A DNA stretch of 64,000 nt from an uncultured Acidimicrobiales bacterium (lineage in GTDB: Bacteria > Actinomycetota > Acidimicrobiia > Acidimicrobiales > SZUA-35). Each line of letters begins with the position of its first letter. The first letter of the stretch is position 1. The notes beneath the pieces are model-generated. The model did no database searches and was not told the origin of the DNA. It saw nothing but the letters and a program-made list of their open reading frames with translations. Location: positions 36,541-100,540 of the forward strand of contig CALHFG010000051.1 in assembly GCA_938029215.1 (NCBI GenBank), read 5' to 3'. Shown piece after piece: positions 27,779 to 35,775 of this stretch. Both the position numbers and the translations under genes were made by a program.

Positions 27779-29656
27779 GTGACCTCTACGGAAGACCGTG
27801 TCGGGCCGGAGAATCTTGATCGCGTAGTGATCAGATTCGCGGGAGATTCAGGCGATGGAATGCAGCTCACCGGCGATCGTTTCACGTCTACTAGCGCTCT
27901 GGTTGGCAATGACATAGCCACACTTCCAGAGTTTCCTGCCGAGATTCGGGCGCCGCAAGGCACCCTCGCCGGCGTGTCTGCTTTTCAAGTACACATCTCC
28001 GATCACGACATTCACACCCCTGGCGACATCTCCGACGTTCTGGTGGCCATGAACCCGGCGGCGTTGAAGAGCCAGTTGATTCGTTTGAAGGGGGGCGGGA
28101 CCATCCTCCTCAACTCCGATGCGTTCGATGAGCGGAACCTCGAAAAGTGCGGATATGAGGCAGACCCGAGACTGGACGGTTCCCTCGATGGGTACACCGT
28201 TCACGAGATAGCGATGAACAAGCTCACGGTCGAGGCGACCGCAGACCTCGACGTAAAGAAACGGGATGCGGAACGCTCCAAGAATTTCTTTGCCCTCGGT
28301 GTCGTCAGTTGGATGTACACCCGACCGCTTGAACCCACAATCGAATGGGTGGAGTCCAAGTTTGCCTCCCGCCCTGCTGTGGTATCGGCCAACGTCTCGG
28401 CGCTTAAGGCCGGTCACGCCTACGGCGAGACCACCGAGATGTTCGCCAATCAGTACGTGGTCGAAGCCGCGCCAGCCAAGCCGGGCACCTACACCAACAT
28501 CACAGGAAACACCGCTACCGCATGGGGAATGATCGCCGCTGGGCAGTTAAGCGGCTTACCGGTCTTCCTCGGTTCGTACCCGATCACGCCAGCCTCCGAC
28601 ATCTTGCACGAACTCAGCCGGCACAAAAACTTTGGGGTAAAGACATTCCAAGCCGAGGACGAGATTGCGGGCGCGGGTGCTGCGCTCGGGGCCGCCTTCG
28701 GCGGCGCTTTGGCATTCACTACGACTTCAGGCCCCGGAATCGCACTGAAGGGCGAGACGATCGGCCTTGCCCTCAGCATGGAGTTGCCGCTGGTCATCAT
28801 CGACGTTCAGCGAGGTGGCCCCTCAACGGGTCTTCCGACCAAAACCGAAGCCAGCGACCTAATGATGGCGATGTATGGAAGGCACGGTGAATCACCGATG
28901 CCTGTCGTGGCGGCCAACAGCCCATCGGACTGTTTCTTTGCCGCCATCGAGGCATGCCGTCTCGCCTTGAAGTACCGGACCCCGGTGATGCTCCTCACCG
29001 ATGGGTACCTGGCCACCGGAGCCGAGCCCTGGCGTCTGCCCGATGTCGCCGACCTGCCCGATATCAGCGTTGAGTTCACCACCGCACCCAACGCAACCGA
29101 TGACGAAGGAAACCCCACCTTCCTGTCGTTCATGCGAGACGAGGATACCCTCGCCCGACCCTGGGCTATCCCAGGAACACCGGGCTTGGAGCACCGCCTC
29201 GGCGGACTGGAAAAGGCCGACGGCACCGGAAACGTGAGCTATGACCCCGGCAATCACGAGCTGATGACCCAGCTTCGCGAGGCCAAAGTCAACGGCATCG
29301 CCGCCGACATTCCACTCGTTGAAGTAGACGGTGATGGCGACGGCGACGTGCTGCTTGTCGGCTGGGGCGGCACACTCGGTTCCATCACCTCGGCCGTCAA
29401 CCGCATGAGGGATGAGGGCATGAAGGTGGATCGAATTCATCTCACCCACATCCACCCGTTTGCGGCCAACCTTGGCGACATCTTGCGCTCGTATCGCCGT
29501 GTCCTGGTTCCAGAACTCAACCGGGGCCAACTCGTCCGACTCCTCCGGGCTGAGTTCCTGGTGGATGCAACTCCACTGTCGAAAGTTCAAGGACTCCCCT
29601 TCACTGGTGAGGAAATCGTAAATGCGACCAAGGCACTTTTGGAGGTAACAGCATGA
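27779..29656 (+). CDS. korA: 2-oxoacid:ferredoxin oxidoreductase alpha/gamma subunit (2-oxoglutarate type)
   Basis: 625 residues. Fused gamma-alpha subunit like KorA of actinobacteria. The gamma part starts 'VIRFAGDSGDGMQLTGDRF' and continues with 'EFPAEIRAPQGTLAGVSAF'. The alpha part carries the pyrimidine-binding fold ('FLGSYPITPASDILHELS', 'QAEDEIAGAGAALGAAFGG', 'TTSGPGIALKGETIGLAL') and 'RGGPSTGLPTKTEASDL'. With KorB it converts 2-oxoglutarate and CoA to succinyl-CoA, CO2 and reduced ferredoxin, an oxygen-tolerant alternative to the 2-oxoglutarate dehydrogenase complex in mycobacteria. Substrate specificity is inferred from family resemblance. Overlaps korB by four bases (ATGA). Confidence 0.93.
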   Translation: MTSTEDRVGPENLDRVVIRFAGDSGDGMQLTGDRFTSTSALVGNDIATLPEFPAEIRAPQGTLAGVSAFQVHISDHDIHTPGDISDVLVAMNPAALKSQLIRLKGGGTILLNSDAFDERNLEKCGYEADPRLDGSLDGYTVHEIAMNKLTVEATADLDVKKRDAERSKNFFALGVVSWMYTRPLEPTIEWVESKFASRPAVVSANVSALKAGHAYGETTEMFANQYVVEAAPAKPGTYTNITGNTATAWGMIAAGQLSGLPVFLGSYPITPASDILHELSRHKNFGVKTFQAEDEIAGAGAALGAAFGGALAFTTTSGPGIALKGETIGLALSMELPLVIIDVQRGGPSTGLPTKTEASDLMMAMYGRHGESPMPVVAANSPSDCFFAAIEACRLALKYRTPVMLLTDGYLATGAEPWRLPDVADLPDISVEFTTAPNATDDEGNPTFLSFMRDEDTLARPWAIPGTPGLEHRLGGLEKADGTGNVSYDPGNHELMTQLREAKVNGIAADIPLVEVDGDGDGDVLLVGWGGTLGSITSAVNRMRDEGMKVDRIHLTHIHPFAANLGDILRSYRRVLVPELNRGQLVRLLRAEFLVDATPLSKVQGLPFTGEEIVNATKALLEVTA

Positions 29657-30681
29657 CCGAAGTAGCAGTCGACCTCACCAAGCGCCCCTCGTGGACCAGC
29701 GACCAGGATGTTCGTTGGTGCCCGGGCTGTGGCGACTACGGCATCCTGGCCGCGATGCAATTCATGCACGCAGAGCTTGCCGAAGACCCCGCCACCTTGG
29801 TCAAGCCTGAAGACACCGTGTTCGTTAGCGGCATCGGGTGCGCAGCGCGCTTCCCGTACTACATGGACACCTACGGGATGCATACGATCCATGGCCGTTC
29901 GCCTGCAATTGCCACCGGGCTCGCACTGGCCCGGCCTGATCTCAACGTGTGGGTTGTCGGCGGCGACGGCGACATGCTCAGCATCGGTGGAAACCACCTC
30001 ATTCACGCTTTGCGACGAAACGTCAACCTTACGATTCTGCTCTTTAACAACCAGATCTATGGACTAACCAAGGGCCAGTACTCCCCCACCTCCGAGGTGG
30101 GCAAGGTCACCAAATCCACTCCAGCCGGTTCGATCGATCCGCCGTTCAACCCAATCAGCCTCGCCGTGGGCGCCCGAGCTACCTTCGTCGCCCGGACCCA
30201 TGATCTGGATCGCAAGCACATGATCGACGTGTTCAAGCAAGCCCACGCTCACAAGGGCGCGTCATTGGTGGAGATCTACCAGAACTGCAATGTCTTCAAC
30301 GACGGAGCCTTCGATGCGATCACCAAGCGGGCTGCACGCGACGAAATGATGATCAACCTCGTCGACGGCGAACCGATTCGCTTTGGCGCTGAGAACGACA
30401 AAGGCGTCGTGATCACGAACGGGCGAGCCGAAGTCGTGAAGGTTGACGATGTGGGCGTGGACGCTCTTGTCGTCCACCGAAACGACGCCGATCCATCGGT
30501 TTCCTTTGCCTTGGCTGAACTGGCCAACGACCGCCAGAGCCCCACACCCTTCGGTGTATTTCGAGCCGTCGACGCCCCCGAATACACCGAGGCGATGGAC
30601 TCCCAACTCGCGGCAGCGCAAGCCAACGGACCAGGCGATCTCCATGACCTTCTTACCAGCGGCGCAACCTGGACGGTGTGA
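29653..30681 (+). CDS. korB: 2-oxoacid:ferredoxin oxidoreductase beta subunit
   Basis: 342 residues, thiamine-diphosphate-binding subunit. 'RWCPGCGDYGILAAMQ' opens the protein, and 'SGIGCAARFPYYMDTYGMHT' with 'HGRSPAIATGLALARPDLNV' follows. The TPP/Mg motif runs 'VVGGDGDMLSIGGNHLIH' through 'LLFNNQIYGLTKGQYSPT'. Cysteines in CPGC and GIGC plus a later Cys ('IYQNCNVFNDG') match the single 4Fe-4S cluster of two-subunit enzymes. Translationally coupled to korA. Confidence 0.94.
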   Translation: MTEVAVDLTKRPSWTSDQDVRWCPGCGDYGILAAMQFMHAELAEDPATLVKPEDTVFVSGIGCAARFPYYMDTYGMHTIHGRSPAIATGLALARPDLNVWVVGGDGDMLSIGGNHLIHALRRNVNLTILLFNNQIYGLTKGQYSPTSEVGKVTKSTPAGSIDPPFNPISLAVGARATFVARTHDLDRKHMIDVFKQAHAHKGASLVEIYQNCNVFNDGAFDAITKRAARDEMMINLVDGEPIRFGAENDKGVVITNGRAEVVKVDDVGVDALVVHRNDADPSVSFALAELANDRQSPTPFGVFRAVDAPEYTEAMDSQLAAAQANGPGDLHDLLTSGATWTV

Positions 30682-30707
30682 AAGCAGACGATCTTGCGTC
30701 GCATCCA

Positions 30708-30719
30708 TAGACTGCGTCG
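30708..30719 (+). promoter_or_regulatory. Leaderless-type -10 box of phosphodiesterase gene
   Basis: TAGACT (30708-30713), six bases, GTG 30720. It lies 26 bp after the korB stop, so this gene has its own predicted promoter. Confidence 0.55.
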
Positions 30720-31940
30720 GTGTCTGATGGACGTATCAACTTCACTACGTTGGCCGATGTCCTCGACGCGCTGATCGACTCGATCGAACTGGCTGCACAA
30801 CCTAAACGAACTCAACGGACGGTTCGCAACCTTGTGTTTCAGAGTCGTGCGCTACGAAGTGTTGGGGGTCTTGACTCCGGCTCCTATGCCCGACCCGATT
30901 GGGCGTTGGGAATGCAAGCAACCATTGGGGTTCCGCTGATGACCAACACGCTCCTGCAACGCTCGGCCATCACTGTCCGTCAAGCCGAAGAGTGCGAGCG
31001 ACAAGCCCACAACTTGGCCAGCCAGCTCAATGCGATAGCCGAAGGTCGGTTGATCGAAGCTAGTTTCGGGCCCATGGGATTGAACATTCAAGGTCATCGG
31101 GGATCACGTGGGCTTCGCCCGGAGAGCACACTGCCTGCGTTTGAAGTAGCGCTCGATCTGATGGTGACGACGCTCGAACTCGACCTTCATCTCACCTCCG
31201 ATGATCAGGTGGTGATCTGGCACGACGAAGAACTGTGGGCCGAGAAATGCTCCGTCGCTCCCGATGCCCCAAGCAGCTTCAGTCTTCCCGTCGCAATGCG
31301 GACGCTGGCCGTGCCTGACTTCGACCACTTCATCTGCGACAAGAACCCCGACCAGGACCGATTCCCGGAACAGTCGACCGAACCCACCGCTCTCGCCGGG
31401 AATGAGTTTCGAGTGGTCCCTCTTTCTCGCCTGTTCGAGTTCGTGAAGCAGTACGAGGCGTCGCCCTTAAAGACCGATGCCCAACGGCGCGCCGCAGCAA
31501 AAGTGCAGTTCAACATCGAAACCAAACGTGTTGAGGCACATCCGGAGTACATCGGCGATGACTTCGACGGGGTCACCGTGGGTACATTCGAGCGAGTCCT
31601 CATCGAAACGATCGATGCCGCCGGGATGATGGATCGATCAACCATTCAGAGCTTTGACTTTCGCTCATTGCGGGCGATTCACGCCAGCCGGCCAGATATC
31701 AAGTTGTCCGCGTTGTCTGAGTTCGTACCCGACTTCGCTTCGATCGTCGCTGATGGCGCCGCCATCTGGTCGCCCTACTACCTCCTCGTGACCAACGAGA
31801 ACGTGAACGCGGCTCACGATCACGGCTTGGAGGTTCTGCCGTGGACGGTGAACGAGATCGAAGCTATGCAGTCCTTGATCGACATGGGCGTTGACGGATT
31901 CATCACCGACCGGCCCGACCTCGGTATGCGGTTCGTATAG
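30720..31940 (+). CDS. Glycerophosphodiester phosphodiesterase-family protein with N-terminal extension
   Basis: 406 residues. The GDPD TIM barrel occupies residues ~120-406: 'GHRGSRGLRPESTLPAFEVA' with the catalytic His and Arg, 'LELDLHLTSDDQVVIWHDE' with the Glu/Asp/His set, and the closing 'LPWTVNEIEAMQSLIDMGVD' plus 'GFITDRP'. Such enzymes release glycerol 3-phosphate from glycerophosphodiesters. There is no signal peptide, so a cytosolic role is expected. The ~120-residue N-terminal region is helical ('FTTLADVLDALIDSIELAA') and is not part of standard GDPD; I do not recognise it. Confidence 0.88.
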   Translation: MSDGRINFTTLADVLDALIDSIELAAQPKRTQRTVRNLVFQSRALRSVGGLDSGSYARPDWALGMQATIGVPLMTNTLLQRSAITVRQAEECERQAHNLASQLNAIAEGRLIEASFGPMGLNIQGHRGSRGLRPESTLPAFEVALDLMVTTLELDLHLTSDDQVVIWHDEELWAEKCSVAPDAPSSFSLPVAMRTLAVPDFDHFICDKNPDQDRFPEQSTEPTALAGNEFRVVPLSRLFEFVKQYEASPLKTDAQRRAAAKVQFNIETKRVEAHPEYIGDDFDGVTVGTFERVLIETIDAAGMMDRSTIQSFDFRSLRAIHASRPDIKLSALSEFVPDFASIVADGAAIWSPYYLLVTNENVNAAHDHGLEVLPWTVNEIEAMQSLIDMGVDGFITDRPDLGMRFV

Positions 31941-31950
31941 ATCGACCGAG

Positions 31951-32262
31951 CTACAGCTCGTCCTGATCGATCATGTCGCCGGCGGCCGCGATGGCGCCGC
32001 CAATCGCTACCGCCCGCATGGTGACGGCCTCAAAGTAGTGCTGCGCTTGTTGCTCGTGACCCGGCAATGGGGGCCGACCGAGCGAGTTGATGACCGATGC
32101 CGGCACGTCGGTGATACGGGCCTTCCGCGGAGGCTCTGGCAACCGGGTTTCATCGCCCCAGAACGCTCGGTTCTGCTTGGCTTTGCTCTTGCGGTTGCGT
32201 GCTCGCTTCCGTTTGGCTGCCTTGGATGAGTTGTTGTTCGCCGGCTTTTGTTGTTGCGCCAT
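31951..32262 (-). CDS. Small basic hypothetical protein linked to SNF2 helicase
   Basis: 103 residues. The first ~32 residues are almost entirely Lys/Arg/Asn/Gln ('SSKAAKRKRARNRKSKAKQN'), suggesting nucleic-acid contact, followed by 'RAFWGDETRLPEPPRKA' and a helical C-terminus. Its ATG overlaps the stop of the upstream SNF2 helicase by one base, so it is co-translated with it. Not recognised as a family. Confidence 0.75.
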   Translation of the reverse strand: MAQQQKPANNNSSKAAKRKRARNRKSKAKQNRAFWGDETRLPEPPRKARITDVPASVINSLGRPPLPGHEQQAQHYFEAVTMRAVAIGGAIAAAGDMIDQDEL

Positions 32263-35200
32263 CAGGCCACCGCCTCGGTCGTCGTGTCGTCCGCTTCATC
32301 GACGGTGAGTAGCGCCTCGGGGTCGATTCCCAGCACCGCCTGCAGCTGTTCGGTGTCCAGATCGCCCACGCTGGAGCTTTTGGGGAGCACAAGATCGGCT
32401 ATCTGACGCTTTCCGGCTACGACTTCTTCGACCCGCTCATCGATCGTGCCCGGACAGACCAAACGATGGCAGATGACCGTGTTCTTCTGACCGATACGCC
32501 AGACCCGATCCCGAGCCTGGTCCTCAACCGCGGGGTTCCACCAGCGGTCATACAGCACCACGTGCGACGCCGCCGTCAGATTCAATCCGGTTCCGCCAGC
32601 CTTGAGCGAAAGGACCATAGCTCCGGCCCCTTCTGCCTTCTGGAACTCATCGACGAGTTTGTCTCGAGCGGCACGACCAAGACCGCCGTGATAACAAGAA
32701 ATAGGAACGCCCATGCGCTCGGTCAGATGTTCCGCAAGCGTCTCGCCCCATGATGCAAAGTGGGTGAAGATTAGGATCTTTTCTCCGTTGATAAAGACGC
32801 TGTCCAGAATTTCTTCGAGACGGTTGAGTTTGCCCGACCGGCCGGCGATCGGGCCATCGTCGTCCTTGTTGAAGTTGGCTGGATGGTTGCAGATCTGCTT
32901 CAGGCGGGTGATCGCCGCCAACACCGCACCCTTCTTCTTGGGTGAATCGTCATCGGTAGTTTCTTTGATGAGCGTGTCCAGAGTGGCCTGATAGAGCCCC
33001 ACCTGTTCCGGTGTCATCGCGCAGTGGTCGAGCTCATCGATGCGGTCCGGCAGTTCTGCTGCAATCGCTGGTTCAGCCTTTGTCCGTCGGAATACCAGAA
33101 GGCCGTTCAGAGCTTTCAGCACTCCTTCGGCGTTCTCTCGTGTCGCCATCGAGCCGTTCTTGTTGGCAGACACATTAGCCACGAAGGAATTACGGCTCCC
33201 CATGAGACCCGGGTTGGCCCAGTCGAGAATCGCCCAGAGATCCCCGGGCCCATTCTCGATCGGCGTGCCGGTGAGAGCCAGCTTTGACCGAGCATTAAGC
33301 CGACGCAGCGTTTGTGCGGTCTCACTAGCGGGGTTCTTGATGGCCTGTGCCTCGTCGAGCACAACGTTGTTCCACGTGAGGTCTTCAAGTTTCGCCATGT
33401 CGCGAATCGCGGTGCCGTAGGTGGTGATCACGAGGTCCACTTTGCGGATCGCCTGCGCGATACCGACACCGCTGGCTCGGTTCGGGCCGTGATGGACAAG
33501 CACCTTGACCCCAGGAACGAACTTGCGGGCTTCGGAGGCCCAGTTACCAACAACCGCCGGCGGGGCGATCACTAACGCGGGCCCATTGGCCGCAGTTTGC
33601 GCGATGTGGGCGAGCATCGTCGGCGTCTTGCCGAGTCCCATGTCGAGTGCCAAACAGCCCCCGAGTCCTGCCGATTCCAAGAAGCCGAGCCATGCCAGGG
33701 CGTCAGCTTGGTAGCTGCGAAGTTCGCCTTCGAAGCCTTCGGGCGAGGTAGGCAGGTCGGTGGGCAGGTTCTGTGCACTGCGGATGAGATCGACAGCCCA
33801 ACCCGAACCAGCAATCGACACTCCGCCCGCGAGAGGCGACCCCTCGAGTCCCAGGGCATGTCGCAGCATGTCGGCGCCACTGAGAGACTTTTGGTCCTCA
33901 CGATCCGCCAGAGCCTTGGCAGCCTGGGCCAGATCGGCCTTGTCTAGTTCGACCCATTGGCCCTGGCTCTGCACCAAGGGACGAGCTTCGCGAGCAAGCC
34001 GAGCGATATCGGCGGCGGATAGTTCGACGCCGTCGAAAACTGCCGACCAGCGAACATTGGCCAACTGCTGGGCCCCTACGACGGGATCGTTGCCCTCTTC
34101 GGAGGTAAGCCTGAGGGAGGCGGTTGCCTTCTTGCGAGAAAGGTTCGGAACCCGAACGTCGTAGCCGTTGGCCAGCATCACGTCGCCGACCTTTGTCATG
34201 AAGGTCCAGGCTTCGTCCTGGGACAGCATGACCTCTCCCCTGCGTCTGCTGCCGGGTCGAAGCAGCACGTCGTAGAGCCGTTCAAGACGTACGAGGTGAT
34301 CCCGGATGCGCTTGGAACGCACGGAAGAGGATGTGACCATGACCTGCTCGACGGGATCGAGCGACTTCTTGTCTCCCTGAGCGAGCACACGGAGGTGCCA
34401 CGCTCCGCTCTGGTCTGGTTCGTTCAGCTCGACAACCAACGGATGCTTTGTTGCCTGGGTAACAGCTCCGGTCCACTGATCGAGGCGTCGAGCAAGGTCG
34501 GACCCCAACCGAGTCGGGGCCGCGAACGCTTCGCCGTCCAGACGAGCAAGAACCGCCTCAATCATGTCTGACCGATTGCTCAGCGCAGGGGGTGGTGCCG
34601 GCACCTCGAGGCTCCGGGCCGAGGTGGTAACGATCGTGTTGGTCAGGTCGGCCAGAACTGCATCGGTGAAAGCTCGCGAGTCACGTTTGGTCTCAAAGAC
34701 CGATGCCGAACCGGGACATGACTCGGCGAGGAGTCTGATGGACTCGGGCGGAACGAGCGCGGGCTTCCAACCCACTTGGTACAGCGTGTGATTCTGTGCA
34801 GGCTTTTCTGCAGTGGATCCCCTGGGGGCTTTAGAAATCGTCGGAACGATTCGGCCTTGGGTGACGGTGCGAACCGCCGTGGATGCCACCAGCCCAAACC
34901 AGGTAGCGCTGACGCCGATCTCTTCGATATCTCTCGTGCCGGCCAGCGACACAAGCCAACCAAGCGCCTGATCCAGCGGCGCCTGCAACGATGGAACGTC
35001 GGTGCCGTCTGGCAGTTTGACACCGTCGTGATCGCTCCACTTCAACACCGAACCGGCTGCGGTCAACGCATCGGCAACCTCTTCGCGGGTCCCATGTTCG
35101 GCATTCCAGCCGCCGAGCCAGGCAACCACCCGTCCCGGCATCCAGGACAGCTGCAAGCTCGCCACCGCTTCACCCGGAGCTGGCGCAGCCTTGCGGCCAC

Positions 35201-35525
35201 CTTGCCGCGGTGGACCGACAAGCTCGGTGAGAACGGCATCGATGCGATCGGCCTCGGCGGCCAAATCGTCCAGAACCAAGAACTTGGTGGGACGAGGCAT
35301 GAAACGCTTGGTGTCCTCGATCGCAAACTCGACATCGTCGAGCATCCGCACCAGACCGTTCACCCAGTGCGGCCGATGCTCGGTGAGAACGGCCAGCTCC
35401 TCTGGTGTCGCCAGCCCGTCAAGATGGTGCTGAATCAGACGCGAGAAATGACGAGGCGGGGGCGCGACTGTCTGCACCTGGGCCGGGCTATTTTGTGCCT
35501 GGAGACGATCCTGCGGGGACGTCAT
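32262..35525 (-). CDS. SNF2/HelZ-like DEAD/DEAH-box helicase
   Basis: 1087 residues from ATG 35525; the ORF-track start (35654, TTG) adds an unlikely leader, but neither has a good ribosome site. The N-terminal ~560 residues form the SNF2-associated region of the HelZ type ('LARLIQ'-like helices, then 'ARPLVQSQGQWVELDKADL'). The motor follows: Walker A 'ALDMGLGKTPTML' (~residue 628), Walker B-like 'NVVLDEAQAIKNP' (~725), 'ALTGTPIENGPGDLW', and the C-terminal lobe with 'SLKAGGTGLNLTAASHVV' and 'ARDRVWRIGQ'. It moves along double-stranded DNA by family knowledge; role in repair, transcription recycling or defence is open. Closest remembered relative is mycobacterial HelZ. Confidence 0.93.
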   Translation of the reverse strand: MTSPQDRLQAQNSPAQVQTVAPPPRHFSRLIQHHLDGLATPEELAVLTEHRPHWVNGLVRMLDDVEFAIEDTKRFMPRPTKFLVLDDLAAEADRIDAVLTELVGPPRQGGRKAAPAPGEAVASLQLSWMPGRVVAWLGGWNAEHGTREEVADALTAAGSVLKWSDHDGVKLPDGTDVPSLQAPLDQALGWLVSLAGTRDIEEIGVSATWFGLVASTAVRTVTQGRIVPTISKAPRGSTAEKPAQNHTLYQVGWKPALVPPESIRLLAESCPGSASVFETKRDSRAFTDAVLADLTNTIVTTSARSLEVPAPPPALSNRSDMIEAVLARLDGEAFAAPTRLGSDLARRLDQWTGAVTQATKHPLVVELNEPDQSGAWHLRVLAQGDKKSLDPVEQVMVTSSSVRSKRIRDHLVRLERLYDVLLRPGSRRRGEVMLSQDEAWTFMTKVGDVMLANGYDVRVPNLSRKKATASLRLTSEEGNDPVVGAQQLANVRWSAVFDGVELSAADIARLAREARPLVQSQGQWVELDKADLAQAAKALADREDQKSLSGADMLRHALGLEGSPLAGGVSIAGSGWAVDLIRSAQNLPTDLPTSPEGFEGELRSYQADALAWLGFLESAGLGGCLALDMGLGKTPTMLAHIAQTAANGPALVIAPPAVVGNWASEARKFVPGVKVLVHHGPNRASGVGIAQAIRKVDLVITTYGTAIRDMAKLEDLTWNNVVLDEAQAIKNPASETAQTLRRLNARSKLALTGTPIENGPGDLWAILDWANPGLMGSRNSFVANVSANKNGSMATRENAEGVLKALNGLLVFRRTKAEPAIAAELPDRIDELDHCAMTPEQVGLYQATLDTLIKETTDDDSPKKKGAVLAAITRLKQICNHPANFNKDDDGPIAGRSGKLNRLEEILDSVFINGEKILIFTHFASWGETLAEHLTERMGVPISCYHGGLGRAARDKLVDEFQKAEGAGAMVLSLKAGGTGLNLTAASHVVLYDRWWNPAVEDQARDRVWRIGQKNTVICHRLVCPGTIDERVEEVVAGKRQIADLVLPKSSSVGDLDTEQLQAVLGIDPEALLTVDEADDTTTEAVA

Positions 35526-35560
35526 GGACTCTAAAAGGGCGATGGAAGGCTCCCTAGATT

Positions 35561-35578
35561 GATTTCCTGGAGGAAATC
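35561..35578. promoter_or_regulatory. Perfect inverted repeat in SNF2 leader
   Basis: GATTTCC-TGGA-GGAAATC, 7-bp arms, 36 bases upstream of ATG 35525. It is rather AT-rich for this genome and could be an operator or an mRNA hairpin. No T-run follows on either strand, so it is not a terminator. Confidence 0.4.
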
Positions 35579-35775
35579 CAGCGGTAGGTCTATCTGCAGC
35601 AACGAACAGCGGTGAACCACAAGGTTCAAGGCCATCAACAGTGGCCAAAGCCAACGATGCCGCATCCGGTTAGCTCTCTATCGGACCGCCTGCGGTGCTG
35701 ATTGAGGCCTCTCGGCTATGAACTCCAGCATATCTCAAGGGAGCGCCCTTCCGACGGACCCTGGAGGCAGGCCCG

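Noticed and set aside
35561-35578. Hairpin as a terminator
   Set aside because: No T-run follows on either strand and it lies upstream, not downstream, of a gene; kept only as an inverted repeat.
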